This document shows, piece by piece, positions 40,603 through 52,540 of a DNA stretch of 64,000 bases. The stretch is taken from NCBI GenBank assembly GCA_032716605.1, contig CM064480.1, positions 29,608,879-29,672,878 on the forward strand, in the 5' to 3' direction. The DNA is from Paralithodes platypus (lineage: Eukaryota > Arthropoda > Malacostraca > Decapoda > Lithodidae). Made by a program: the position numbers and the translations under genes. Position 1 is the first letter of the stretch; each line of letters begins with the position of its first letter. The notes under the pieces were generated by a model that saw only the letters and a list, made by a program, of their open reading frames with translations, made no database searches and was not told the DNA's origin.

Positions 40603-41565
40603 GTAAGTTTCACCCAAGTTAATGCATTAGATATTTCCTGTCCTTCAGTTAATTCTTTACTTACCCACTGGGGGAATTTCAAGTCTTTCAAATCCACCAG
40701 ATGTCTCCCACATCGTGTTCTCGTGCTAACAGATACAGAAGTTTCTTTCTTCTGGCATTATGAATCCACAGGTATACAGTATACACTGATATGACAGAAT
40801 GCCAGGTTGCAACAATGCCTGAATGCAGGATTGCAATGATTGCCACCAAATAACCTGGTCCACCACTACCAGTATTGTCGGCGCCCTTGCCACTTATTAT
40901 GCCCCTGGTGGACACCCTGCCAGAGACACCAAGAAAAGAAGGCCTATGTCACGCCAGGATTACAACAGTCTCCCCCAACCGCTCTCATCAAGGAGAAGAA
41001 AAGCAGACAATTTCCCTCCACAGCCAGCCAACAGAAAACGAGCTCATAAACTACCTGCCCCACTTTGCAATAGACCTACAATTAACACCTCCATAACAGA
41101 GGGGCTCACCTTTGGCCCTATCATGACTACAACCTCTGCCCTTCAACCCCGAAAACCAGCCCCTATTGACCAGGACCCAAAAAGGGTAGAGGCCAGGATG
41201 CAGAAATTGTTTGGCAGCATCCCCAGCACTTACCCAGGTGAAACAATGAACAACCAGTGTCGCTTACCAAGGGCACTATTGCAGTCACACTTACGCAGGT
41301 TACTGTGACTTTATTATTCCTTAGGCACACAACACCTTTACCAAGCCAATCACCAGCCCAGCAGAAATAAAGCGAGAACCATGCGCCACAACTACCAACC
41401 CTGAAGACACCTGCAGAGAAGCAGCGAAAACGAAGGAGGCGAGAGGACCAGGTCCTACCCGAGACACCTGGAAAGACTATCCTTCTAAGACAGCGGAGCA
41501 TTGTACCTTAAGGTAGTATTGCTGTCCTCTATCTTTGAGATCCCTACCTAAGATTTAACTTCAAC
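40603..41565. other. No recognised gene downstream of exon B
   Basis: An open frame at 40823-41308 is basic and Pro/Ser-rich, with no domain I recognise; its start is inside non-coding-looking sequence. The stretch becomes A- and C-rich towards repeat E. I would not call a gene. Confidence 0.35.
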
Positions 41566-42070
41566 TGAAATACAGGAGAAACAGAAAGCCGCCAAGAACC
41601 TCCACAAACCAACACGAAAAAAACACAGAGATGCAGGGCCGGAAGAGACACACAGACACTCACCCAAGACAGAGAGAGAGCGAACGGCCCCGTCCCTCCG
41701 CGATAATACCCAAGCCAAGGCCACCGCACCCAGCCCAAGAAGATTACCACCTCATCAACCGGCAGAGACAACCCACCACAAAATGGCCGACCGCAGACGA
41801 CAACCTTCAACCGCCCCCATAGAAACGAACAGACGAAAAAGAGTGAAGAAGGACGAGGAGAAGCAGGCAGACGACAGAGACGCCCACACAACAACAAAGA
41901 AACAACCCAGAGAAACCTGGTCGAGAAAGACACACAGGCACTCACCCAAGACGGCAGGAGAGCGTACGGCCCCGCACCTCCGCGACAATCCCCGAACCAA
42001 GGTCACCTTGTCCAGTCCCGGAGGATTACCCCCTCAACAAACCGCGGGGACAACCCACCCCAAGATGGCC
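41566..42070 (-). repeat. Repeat E, copy 1 (with a diverged second unit)
   Basis: 41566-41785 matches 52097-52318 at above 90% (GAAATACAGGAGAAA..., ...CACCACAAAATGGC). A diverged second unit follows at about 41905-42067 (AGACACACAGGCACTCACCC.., ..CCACCCCAAGATGGCCGACC). In copy 2 the repeat lies directly next to a minus-strand zinc-finger ORF start, so it may be a 5' leader unit of a minus-strand element; that is inference. Confidence 0.72.
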
Positions 42071-42164
42071 GACCACGGACATCAACCTCCAACCCCCCCA
42101 AAGATTGTATATTCCCAACCCTTCTCAAGGGTTGTATATTCCCAACCCTTCTAGTATTAACCTC

Positions 42165-42720
42165 CTTATATCAACCTACCAAACCCGAGGAGTAATTCCG
42201 ATAATGAATTATGCAATTACCCTAGGCCGCCCCGTAACTGACTGGGGGCCCACATGATTTTTATTGTTGTTTCTTTTCGTAATATACTAACCCCCTAATA
42301 TTAGCCTAACAAATCCCGAGGAGTAATTCCGATATTGAATCATGCAATTACCCTAGGCCGCCCCGTAACCCACTGGGGGCCTAGATGATTTTTTATTGTT
42401 GTTTCCTTTCATAATATACTAACCCCCTAATATTAGCCTAACAAATCCCGACTACCCTTCGTTCTCCCGTCTAACTATTATGCCCGGGATCCCTATAATT
42501 GTTTTCCTTTCGTAAAATACTAACCCCCTCACATTCGCCTAACAAATCCCGAGGAGTAATTCCTATATTGAATTATGCAATTACCCTAGGCCACCCCGTA
42601 ACTCACTTGGGGCCCATATGATTTTTATTTTTGTTTCCTTTCGTAATAGACTAACCCCCTAATATTAGCCTAACAAAGCCCGAGGAGTAATTACGATGTC
42701 AAGTTGTGCAATTACCCTCC
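42165..42720. repeat. Tandem repeat, about 125-130 bases, five units
   Basis: Units contain CCTAACAAATCCCGAGGAG, TAATTCCGATATTGAATTATG, CAATTACCCTAGGCCGCCC and TGGGGGCCCA..ATGATTTTTATTG. Starts near 42170, 42302, 42432 (internally altered, with TACCCTTCGTTC), 42535 and 42667. A smaller duplicate of TTGTATATTCCCAACCCTTCT lies just before (42105-42150). Confidence 0.85.
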
Positions 42721-42809
42721 GCCCCCAGCCTCCACGAAAAACAACCAACAAAAGGGTCTCTTGCCAACACCCCTTCCATTACTTATTCTTATATGTCCGG
42801 TGTATAGAC

Positions 42810-43505
42810 TAAAGCCCGGTTCACACTAGCCGTCTTTGGGGATCCGTTTTTGGGCCTGTGACGTCACATACAAAAAACGGATGTGGAGAAGGGAAATTGA
42901 AATGAAATGCGTACCACATTCCAGAGCGTGAGCCAGACTCTGGGGTAGGGCACGTACTTCTCTGGCGTACGGTAAACACCTACTAGACGATCGTCAATAT
43001 GGACTGAGTAACTATCTTTCTTGTTTTTTTTTTCTTTATTTGGAACGAAGATGAACCACCACCGTAATTCAATGCATATTAACTAGGAATATACATTGTC
43101 TCTATCTGGAGGCGCGCGAAGCAGTACAACGTGTTAACTTTGGTGGTGCCGCGTTGGCTGCCAGGTACACGATCAATAGGTTAACATATTAAACTGCCTT
43201 AATATTTGCCTTGCCATTAAAATTATGCATATAGCATATATTGTGATGCGATATTAACTATAATGTAATGGAAATTGGCAGAAAAATATTACACACATTT
43301 CACTTCAATGTTCAATATACGTATGTACGTACACCAAAAAGATAAATCGAAACCATCTTTTTGAGTGGTACGTATTTTGGTAAACGGCTCCCCGGTTCAC
43401 ACTACGTATACTCCGCATGTCTATAAGTGACGTCACTCTGACGTCACAATTTTTTATACGTACAGTAAAACGGTAGGAAAAACGGCTAGTGTGAACCGGG
43501 CTTAA
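42810..43505. mobile_element. Harbinger-type MITE, 690 bases, TAA target duplication
   Basis: The ends are perfect inverted repeats of about 22 bases (AGCCCGGTTCACACTAGCCG at 42813 and its complement ending at 43502), flanked by TAA on both sides (42810-42812, 43503-43505). Subterminal copies of the same motif occur inside (CCCCGGTTCACACTACG at about 43390, TGACGTCAC on both sides). A three-base T-W-A duplication and this type of end suggest a PIF/Harbinger-mobilised element; it encodes no protein. It sits upstream of, or within, the 5' LTR-like sequence of the Ty3-type element. Confidence 0.82.
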
Positions 43506-45559
43506 CACTGTTATCTAATCCAGGGCACCGGAAATGAGGAGCCAATTACCCAGACAATGACTCCACAGCAACCCCCATACACAGCCACCCCCAAAGGGTA
43601 AAAGGACCACCCCCAGCAAAGGCAACATCCCGACTCCAGCATCCCCCACACCTCCACCATCTTGCCAACTTGAAGAGCCTGTTAGCCCCAGCCCCAAAAA
43701 TTGTGCATTCACCTCCTCTTTACTCCCTGTAAGGCTCCTCCTAGAAAGCAAAAACTCCCCTGCCACTTGACTGAACAGCCCAGGAATAACAAACCCATCA
43801 ACCACCAGCCCAGGCAACACCGGGCAGCCCTGCTATATAAACCCTGAGGGGAGAAGAGCTAGGTAAGTGCAAATATCGCTTCTGATGAACGGCAACCCGC
43901 TCTCTGACTGAAGACTATTTTAACTCACCACTCAAGATTACCTATAGACGAGCGGCACCCCGGAGTCTGTGATAAAATCAGTGACATTGATATATATATT
44001 CTTTTGGATCTTTATTAATCGTGGAAACCCACCGGTTATTATAGAGACCTTTTACTTATACATATATCTACCCCAAATAAGTTATTAAAAACTCATTGCT
44101 GGTATCACCTCTTCCACTTGAGTTTTATAACCACTTATATAAAGTGCAACCAGAACTACATCTCCATAACTGATTACTTCTGGCCACCCAGAATTTAATA
44201 TAGTTATTGAGATTAGTGTCTCATCTAACCTCATATTAATATTGAAAGACGAAGGCCTCCCTACCTTTCAATATTTTATTATTTTAGACACCTGACTTGT
44301 ACATAACTCACAGAGATCTAGGACAGAAAGATCTTTTGTGTTAGAAGGGTCTATGCGAGACACTCTTAGGAGCGCTTAGCAAGAATAGATCCTTGGCACA
44401 TTTTGTCTGTGGCAACCCACCAGAATTTGTGACAAAAAGGGTAAAACCGCCTGAGTTCTCTGAACCTATCATAAGGATTAGAGACAGTCAAGAAGAGTCC
44501 TTGAGTAGACTCTTCTTGCGTTGGTCCGATGGGGTGCTAATCCGGCCTCAGCCTGAAGCATAACATTAAAAATCCTAGCCCCGACAGTACCTTAACGGAC
44601 CTTCATCAACGGTTGATGGCCCATCTGTAACTTCTCCACACAACTGGACCCCCTGGATGGCCCCGGAGCAGCCGAGAAGCCCTCGACGACATCAGATCGA
44701 GATTCTAAGAAGATAACCCAACAGTGCACTATTGATTATCATTGTATCAGTGCGGAGATACTGTATCACCAGATCGTTGTATTTGCCTAGGCTCATTTTA
44801 AAGTTATTTGCTAACCGTGATGAGTGTTTCAAGTTCGATCCCTAGAGTTCCCTGTTCATTGCCCGAGAATTCGTACCAGTAAAAGTTATTACGAGATAAT
44901 TACCGCGACAATATTTACCCTCAGCCACTTAACGAGTTCTTCCTAATTTGGATATTATGGTATAGATATTCTGAGATCCCAAAAGCTTGCGGGATAGGTC
45001 GTAAAGTGAATTAATCTCAGTGACGAATTCCAATACGTGCATTAACAGTCAAAAAGTATACAATTCTAGTTGTCTATTATTACTCTACCAGATCTTATAA
45101 AGTTGAGACCTGACGTTAGCCCAACATCTAAATAAAATAACTAGACCTTAGGCATAATCAATGAACCTTACTAGATACTTATGAGAACTTAACCAGTGCC
45201 TTTCGAGTGACTTTCTTCTCATCTTGTATCTTGTCCTTATCTCAGAAGAATAATACCTGAGTGTTGAAAGTGGCAGTGCACGCTCCATCCCGATCCACGA
45301 TTGTGCTAGGAGAATAGAAAGACCAAACTTGATACTGAACCTATTGCTCCTACCTATGTTTTTCCACAGTGAATTGATTCTTTTTCTATACCAGTGAGTG
45401 TGTTAATTCAATAAAGCTGTATTACAAACCACATTCCGAAATTATATTTATGTGTTCTATTGATTCCTTATATGTATGTACATGAAACCTGATATTCCAG
45501 TCTTGTAGAACTCACCCAATCAATCGTTAATCCTGTATAAAATCAGGGCATAACATTGG
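43506..45559 (+). repeat. 5' LTR-like region of the Ty3/mdg4-type element
   Basis: Contains a TATA box CTATATAAACC (43833-43843), and an AATAAA (45410-45415) about 140 bases before the end, which reads AAAATCAGGGCATAACA. The next bases, TTGGTGGTACGCGGTGG, look like the primer-binding site common in this group. That layout fits a long LTR, but no second copy is found 3' of the element and the left border is not fixed (the Harbinger MITE abuts it). Confidence 0.5.
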
Positions 45560-45644
45560 TGGTACGCGGTGGTTCTTGATTCGGATAGAAGATTTCATTG
45601 CATTTCATATTGCTAAACAATAGAAGCATTGTAACATCGCGAAT

Positions 45645-46550
45645 ATGGCCGCAGTTCGCTCGCACATCCCCATCCCTAAATACGATGGGGACACATACGA
45701 AATCGAAGCATACATGGACATTGTAAAACCAGTGCTAGACTTGGCATATAATACGGACCAAGAAAAAATCGCCGTACTGTTAACTCACCTGGGAAAAGCC
45801 GTTTCCCTCGTTGCATCGCAAGTTTACCCCACACTCACTTGGGACCAGTTCCGGCCCATAGTTATCGAGGCCATTAAGCCCTCATTAGGCATCTTCGTCG
45901 CACATGCCCGCATTAAAGACATAAAGTACGAAGGTGATCTAGACGCCACCTTAGCTTCTATTTTACAACAAATCAAATCTGCTTTCCCCACTCTCCCAAA
46001 AATTCAACAAGATCAACACATTCTGGTGAATCTCGTTCAAGCGTTGCCCTCAGCAGTTCGCGAATATTTTGCCGTGCACGACCCTATTGGTTTTCAACAC
46101 GATCTAATCACCATCAGGAGAATCCTCGCGGTGCAACCTCAGAAAACTAACACCATTGCCGCCATCAAAAGGTTCACCACCCACCCTCAAAACACAAGCC
46201 GACCAGCGACCGCCAAACCCACGTACCACTCCGGCAAACCTTAACTCAACCCCCTCCACCGAGTGTACAACAAAAACCAGGCCTACAACAACAACAAAAG
46301 TAAGAACCCCACTCTTCTTATTATCAACCCTTATGATTTCCCTGCCTGTAATCACAAATGTGCTCTTCATGACATCAGAGACTCCGCCAAATATCGCACA
46401 GTCCAGCCTCGCATCTCTGCCAATGAGGAAGAGATGATCGAGGACGAGGAGGTCCAAGACCTCGACAACGAGGACGTTGTCCACCTCGAAACTAGTCACG
46501 AAATGGAGGAAATCCTCGGAGAGTCCGAAATAGACCCCCAGGATTTATAG
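45645..46550 (+). pseudogene. Gag of the Ty3/mdg4-type retrotransposon (in-frame stop)
   Basis: From the ATG at 45645 (85 bases after the primer-site-like sequence): MAAVRSHIPIPKYDGD, then a capsid-like helical region (LTHLGKAVSLVASQ, IQQDQHILVNLVQALPS). A TAA at 46242-46244 interrupts it; the same frame resumes and contains YDFPACNHKCALHDI, a Cys/His cluster like the atypical zinc knuckle of some invertebrate Ty3-type gags, then an acidic tail (EEEMIEDEEVQDLDNED) to 46550. Structural protein that packages element RNA. Confidence 0.72.
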
Positions 46551-46566
46551 ACCTACACCGCCTACA

Positions 46567-46950
46567 ATGGCTTCGGCGGGGGACACCGTAAATGACCGAT
46601 CACCCCCCATTTACCACCTTCGACAACTCCAAGGAATTCCTGTCGGGCTACTCATAGATACCGGCGCTTCCCGATCATGCATATTCAGCTCATTTTATGA
46701 CCAACACCATAAGAAGTTCGGCGGGTTACAAACAACCAAGTCAAAACTAATCAATGCCGGGGACGCCCCCCTATATGTCAGGGGAGAAACTCATCCTTTG
46801 CATGTGACCACCCCAGTACCTCACGCAAATTGCTATCACCCCTTTGTAATTTTTCACTCAGATTGCCAGCATTATGATGGGTACTTAGGGCTCGATCTCC
46901 TTCACAAGTTGCAAGCCCAAGTTGACTGTGGCCAACGTCTGATCACGTAA
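46567..46950 (+). pseudogene. Aspartic protease of the Ty3/mdg4-type retrotransposon
   Basis: Frame shifted relative to gag, as expected for a gag-pol junction. It contains VGLLIDTGASRSCIF (catalytic Asp-Thr-Gly) and HYDGYLGLDLLHKL (the second conserved protease motif). The frame stops at 46948-46950 in an A-rich stretch; the spacer to RT (46951-47270) is C-rich with several stops, so pol is broken here. Confidence 0.78.
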
Positions 46951-47274
46951 AAAAAATAAAAATAAAAAAAATAGCCCCCCCACAACCTGTCCGAACCCCA
47001 GCCAATCTCATATGAAAGTTAAACCTAAACCTAAATCTGCCGCGTCCCGTCTCGCAAAGCCGAAACATAAACCTAACCCAACCCCCCTAGTTAACCAATC
47101 CATCAACCAACAGCACCCCCAATGAAAGGCGATTTCCCAAACAAATCCCCAAAAGAAAAAAACTTTCGCCCCCCCCTACCAGCCAAAATTCACCCCCTCC
47201 CAAATTAAACATGACCATCCTCCCTCAAACTCATCAACCAAAACTACCCCCCCCCTCCCCTAGAATAGAAAAAC

Positions 47275-49656
47275 TTGAGGCACCCCTCACGTCCCCCCCC
47301 CCCCAAACTGTCGTCCGCCACCCTCGACTTGCCATATTCAAAGTCTACCTTGAGCCAGTCAGAACAAAAATCACCTTCCCTGACTGTTATGAGTCCCGCT
47401 ATGATCAAAAACCGAATTACCATCCCCCCCAACTATAACAAATGGGTGCCCCTTAGACCTATACCCCAAGATGCCATGATTTTAACCCCCGCCACCCCCT
47501 CCATAAGCCAAAACCGATGTATGATCCAACCTGCCATATTGTCTTCCCAACAGAATACCATTCTAATTGCCAATATTTCAGACGATGTACTAACTTTACT
47601 CAAGGGTTTAATTGTGGGCGACCTCGAAACCTTTGACGAAGTTGTCACTCCTCAGGTAAACCCCAGCGAAAATCCTATATTACTCACCATTCCCGACTCC
47701 TTAACCCCCATGCAAAAGCACCAGATGCAACAATTGCTACATAATTTTCGTGATGTGTTCGCCCAGACCCCCACAAAAATAGGACGAACAACCATGGAAC
47801 AACACGCCATTCATACCACGGGACCCCCACTACGACAACCCTCCCACAGGAAAAATCCACTCCAGCGCCAAGAGGAGGACCGACAGGTTCAAGAGATATT
47901 GGACGCCGGCATTGCCACGCCTTCTGTCAGTCCTTGGTCATCGCCCGTAGTACTCGTGAAAAAGAAAGATGGCTCCACCAGATTCTGTGTCGACTACCGT
48001 AGATTAAACGACGCCACTATAAAAGATGCAACACCCTTACCCAGGATCGACGACTCCCTCGACTCCCTTCACGGATCCAAATGGTTCACCCCCTTAGACC
48101 TACAAGCAGGATACTGGCAAGTCCCCATTAAGCCCGAACATCAGCAAAAAACAGCCTTCTCCACCAGCGGAGGACATTTATACGAGTTTAATGTCTTATC
48201 CCCGCCACAGCGGACATTTAGTGGGTGTAGTAGTACGTCCTAGCATGTTTCACATGCTTGGACCCAGTCAGGGGACATCCTGACGACGTATACAGACTAA
48301 ACACACATAACAAAGCCACTCCAACACCTTCCTCTCTCTCCAACACCCTTTCTCCCCTCTCAACACTGTTCTCTGAGCTAGTGCCTGTATAGAATCGTAA
48401 GATTCAGAGTCGTAAAGATTCCAGGACGAGCTCAATAACGGCGGATCCCCAGATTGGCCGTGGTGATTGCACCTAAACACCTACAAAAGTTACAAAGTTT
48501 ACCTTTTGGCCTATGTAACGGCCTGGCAACATTCTCCCGCCTCATGGAGTCTGTGTTAAAGGGACTGACTTGGGAAACCTCCCTTGCCTATTTGGACGAT
48601 GTTATTGTATACTCCGCAACATGGTCTGACCACCTCCACCGACTACGTCAAGTATTACACCGAATCAGAGACGCCGGATTAAAACTCAAACCCTCTAAAT
48701 GCAAAATGGCCAAGAACACCATAGGGTTTTTAGGACACGTAATTTCCGCCCAAGGCATCTCTCCAGACCCCAAGAAACTCTCCGCCATCCAAGATCAACA
48801 ACCTCCCACTACCGTTAAAGGGGTACGCTCCTTCCTGGGGCTAGCCACCTACTACAGACGTTTCGTCCCACATTTTGCCGAGATTGCCAGGCCCCTTCAC
48901 CAACTCACCCACAAAGGCACCAAGTTTTACTGGACCCCAGAAAGACACTTGGCTTTCGAAAATCTGAAAGAGAAATTGGTAAAAGCCCCCACAGTCGCCT
49001 TCCCAGATTACCAACAACCTTTCCGTCTGTACACGGACGTTTCTCTTTATGCCATCGGAGCTGTCCTAGCCCAAGTCCGAGACGGAAGAGAACACGTAAT
49101 TGCTTATGCTAGCTCCACCTTAAACACCGCCCAGCAGAATTACGCCGCCACAAAGCGTGAATGCCTCGGAATAATTTGGGCCTTAAATCACTTCCGATCT
49201 TTCGTGCTGGGTGCCAAATTAGACATCATTACAGACCACCAGAGCTTGCAATGGCTTAGAAGATGCGAGACTAACTCGGCACTATTGGTACGTTGGAGGG
49301 AAACCCTGGAAGAATACGAATTCGTCATCCACTACCGCCCCGGAAAACTCCACACCAACGCCGACGCCCTCTCCCGTCTCCCTGTACCCGAAAACATCCC
49401 CACCAATCTAGCAGCCTTGCAACACACGGACCTCGTCAACACCTCCATCCGCCAAGACTCCACCCCAGTACTACCTACCCTACTTCAATCCTGGCAGAGA
49501 AAAATCAAACCAAAATGGATCCCCAAGCAGATCTTCTCCCAACTAACTCGCTGGGGTGACCAATTAACCACGGACTCCGGACACATCGTCGTCGAACTAA
49601 ATGTTGCTCAAGAATACATGATTGCAATATCCACGAGGGAAACGGGATTCATTTAG
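47275..49656 (+). pseudogene. RT and RNase H of the Ty3/mdg4-type retrotransposon, interrupted
   Basis: RT begins with LLHNFRDVFAQTPTKIG and SPWSSPVVLVKKKDGSTRF, DLQAGYWQVPI and GGHLYEFNV; it is cut by a 303-base insertion (48199-48501), after which it resumes in the same frame as LPFGLCNGLATFSRLM, the catalytic YLDDVIVYS, and SFLGLATYYRRFV. RNase H follows: LYTDVSLYAIGAVLAQ, TKRECLGIIWAL, IITDHQSLQWL, TNADALSRLP. In the DNA copy the insertion introduces stops. Confidence 0.86.
48199..48501. other. 303-base insertion in the RT gene, flanked by TTA
   Basis: TTA occurs at both borders (48196-48198 and 48499-48501), and removing one TTA plus the insert would rejoin conserved RT sequence without a frame change, which locates the borders. 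The insert begins TCCCCGCCACAGCGG and ends CCTACAAAAGTTACAAAGT; I see no clear terminal inverted repeat and no coding potential. Origin unknown. Confidence 0.68.
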
Positions 49657-50552
49657 GCCAAAACAAGATGCTAAACATTTTCCAGGACCAATACTGGACC
49701 CCAAACCCCTCCGGAATTGCAAAGAAGGTCACCGAATCTTGCAAACCGTGTGCACTTGGCAAAGACAGGTGCCGCACCGCAGGACCCGCCGACACCATCT
49801 CCGCCCAAAAGCCATTCCAAACTCTCTCCCTGGACATCATGGGACCTTTTCCCGTTAGCCACAACAAACGGTACATCGTCACCTTCGTCGACATATATTC
49901 CAAGTTCCTGGTCGCCTGCCCCACTTACGATCATACAGCATCTACCATTGCCACATTATTAGCCACCGAGATATTGCCCGTGTTCGGACTACCCATTTCA
50001 CTCCTATCCGATAACGCTCCCGAATTTAAAGGACAAATCTGGGAAGAGTTCTCGAAGCTATGTGGCATAAAAACCAAGCACTCATCCCCCTACTGGCCCC
50101 AAGGCAACGCAGTCTGCGAAAGAAGTCATCGCACCATCAACAACCAATTATGTACCAGGATGATAGCTTTAAATACCTCAGACTGGGCATCCCAAATTAA
50201 AATGGTACAATGGGGAATGAACACTTGCCCAAAAGAAGATGGTATTTCCCCTCACGAACGAGTATATGGAACAGCCCCACTTTTACTACCTTTTTATCAC
50301 CAGGCCAAACTCTCCACAACCCAGTTCGCCCTTGACCCCTTACAACAATTAAAGAACACCCTTCATACCGCCCAAATTTGCCAAGACACCAAACACGACG
50401 CCATAGATGACACAAGTCCCTTCGCCATTCACGACACCGTAATGGTGGCCAAACTACCGGCCATAAATAAACTAGGCCCGCGTTATGTAGGCCCATATAC
50501 GGTATCCCATGTCCCAAACGCCTACCAAACCTCCATCAACTATCATGGATAA
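49620..50552 (+). pseudogene. Integrase of the Ty3/mdg4-type retrotransposon
   Basis: The zinc-binding part (IHEGNGIHLGQNKML, then CKPCALGK, an HHCC pattern) is in a different frame from RNase H, so an indel lies near 49620-49632. The catalytic core shows LSLDIMGPFPV (Asp), LSDNAPEFKGQIW (Asp) and SPYWPQGNAVCERSHRT (Glu). The frame stops at 50550-50552 just after NAYQTSINYHG; the same frame continues with a Pro-rich tail (RNRFILIYKP, LEPGPNHN) up to the poly-C tract, so this TAA is probably a one-step mutation. Confidence 0.84.
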
Positions 50553-50715
50553 ACCAGGACATACCGAAATCGTTTCATACTCATATACAAACCTCTTGAA
50601 ACCCCGTCCCCACCCCTCGAACCCGGCCCCAACCACAACCTTGCCACGCCCATCACCAACCCCAACCTGACAGTTCCTACCCCATTAAAGCCTTACTTAC
50701 CACCCCAGCCTCCCC

Positions 50716-50747
<32 letters not shown>

Positions 50748-52096
50748 CTTAATGTTCCGCCAACACACCCCTCGGGCCCCCCAACCACTTAATACCGACC
50801 CAGAAATCACACCACCTCCACCCCTACCCAAACCCCCCCCTCAGACACCACCTCCTCTAGCTCACAAACAAAACCCACCACGTCATGTCGTTACGAACTA
50901 TGATCCAAAACTTCACCCCAACCACAACTCCCAACATATCACAGAATTAAAAGACTTACCAAGTCAAGAACAAATTCCCACAAATCAAAATCACCTTCCT
51001 CCGCTAACTCTCCCCTCATTCGTCAAAAACCCCTTTCCCGGCAAATATCCACCTCCCCTAACCTTTCCTCCCCAACCTCGCCCTCACCCCCAAACTCCCC
51101 CCCCAGCCCCCACCCCACCTCAGAAACCTTACCGTCTCCATCCCCTCCAACCAACACTACACTACCCACCCACACTAACCTCATACCTACTACCTCCAAG
51201 ATGACAACTAACACCACCCCTTTTGCGCTACCAACCCGCCTTCACCCCCATTTCTATCCACACTACCCCCCCACAACCCCCCTAATACCACCGGACGCTC
51301 AGCCAACCCACCCAATAACTTCCCACTAACCCCAACATCAACCCCACCCCCAACCCCTAACCCCAGACCCACCCACTATAAACCATCCCCCCGCCGAGTC
51401 AAGCCCAGACCCCCCCATTAGACAAAACATAAGAACACAATCGGGCCGACTAATTAACCGACCCGAACGATTCTCGCCGATCCTCGACACAACCCACACC
51501 ACCAACATCAAATATAACAAAATACCATCACCAAAGCAAACAGACACAAAACACGTCGTAACCCATCAAAAAAAAACCCACAAAACAAACAACACACCCA
51601 TCCAAAACACATACGTGTAGAATAGCCGGAATCACCTGCCCCACCAACCTCCCGGCCATACACCTGCTCTTAATCCACCCCTCACCGTTAATCCCCGCTA
51701 CACCTACGTCCGCACCAACAAATGACCTACCACCACCACCAGGCCAGACCGACACTTGCCTGGCTACTTCCCCCACCACCACAACCGTCTACCGCTCCAA
51801 CCAATCTTTTCCCCCAACAACCATGTCATCCACCCCTTTCATCAAGAGAATTAAAGTCTCCACGGATGCAGGACGCCTGGCCAGAATCCGACACACCCAT
51901 GAAGCAATAACCGCAAACCTCATCAACACAACAGAAACAAGTCTCCTGGTCACCATCGACCCAGTCAAAACTCCAGACAAACGATCCACCAAATGGTGGG
52001 ACTTCCTACATACCCAGCCCATAACCAGTCACCACAACAACTCTTTTACATTCACCCTTGAGGCCCGAGTACGTGCCTATCACGAAGGAGAGGGAA
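50553..52096 (+). other. C-rich sequence after integrase; poly-C run, Pro-rich frames
   Basis: About 30 consecutive C at 50719-50749 split a Pro-rich reading region; downstream the frame from 50752 is Pro-rich (PPPPLPKPPPQTPPP) in another phase. It could be the original C-terminal tail of the pol protein or simply C-rich non-coding sequence. A further frame, 51823-52116, starts MSSTPFIKRIKVSTDAG and contains ARIRHTHEAITANLINTTE; it is less C-rich and more protein-like but unrecognised. No 3' LTR is seen. Confidence 0.4.
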
Positions 52097-52318
52097 GTGA
52101 AATACAGGAGAAATAGAAAGACGCCAAGAACCTCCACAAACCAACACGAAAGAAACACAGAGAAGCAGGGCCGGAAGAGACACACAGATACTCACCCAAG
52201 ACGGAGAGAGAGCGAACGGCCCCGCCCCTCCGCGATAGTCCCCAAGCCAAGGCCACCGCCCCCAGCCCAAGAAGATTACCACCTCATCAACCGGCAGAGA
52301 CAACCCACCACAAAATGG
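52097..52318 (-). repeat. Repeat E, copy 2
   Basis: Direct match to 41566-41785. On the minus strand it follows immediately after the zinc-finger/coiled-coil frame (52520-52320), and the reading frame of that ORF runs on into the repeat only briefly (ILWWVVSAG then stop), so the repeat junction breaks that protein. Confidence 0.78.
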
Positions 52319-52319
52319 C

Positions 52320-52520
52320 GGTGGGTACTCCAACGTTGAGTGTTACAAACTCTTGGAGTGATTCCAGCTTCATGGTGAGGACGTTGATCTTGTTGTAGGC
52401 TTCATCTAATTTCACTGTCAAATTCTCTTGTTGCTGGCAGAGACGGCAGACTTGAAGATCGACAGTAACAAACATGGACTCACCAAACCTACTTGCGCAG
52501 TTCGTACAAGTGCGAGGCAT
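52320..52520 (-). pseudogene. Zinc-finger/coiled-coil N-terminal ORF fragment
   Basis: Begins MPRTCTNCASRFGESMF, continues VCRLCQQQENLTVKLDEA and NKINVLTMKLESLQEF, i.e. a CxxC..CxxC treble-clef-like pair followed by a heptad-rich coiled coil. Zinc-finger plus coiled-coil N-termini occur in ORF1 proteins of LINEs and in some domesticated derivatives. After about 67 residues it is cut by repeat E. It may be a transposon ORF1 or a first exon of a multicopy host gene; no search was possible. Confidence 0.45.
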
Positions 52521-52540
52521 GGTAACAGTCAGTTTCTTCA

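Noticed and set aside
40823..41308. 161-residue basic, Pro-rich frame after exon B as a further exon or gene
   Set aside because: No recognisable domain, no phase-0 continuation of the receptor, and the start lies in repeat-like sequence.
41544..42006. Cys/Val-rich minus-strand frames over repeat E
   Set aside because: Open because the repeat is purine-rich on that strand; the frame is not preserved as a protein between the copies and has no motif.
42813..43502. The inverted-repeat element as a piggyBac-type MITE like the others
   Set aside because: Its flanks are TAA rather than TTAA and its ends (AGCCCGGTTCACAC) differ from the CCC..GGG type.
43515..43820. 101-residue minus-strand frame in the LTR-like region
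   Set aside because: Lies antisense in the sequence upstream of the TATA box, with no domain.
48199..48501. The RT insertion as a spliceosomal intron
   Set aside because: Borders that restore the conserved RT sequence are TTA/TTA rather than GT..AG, and Ty3-type pol genes normally lack introns.
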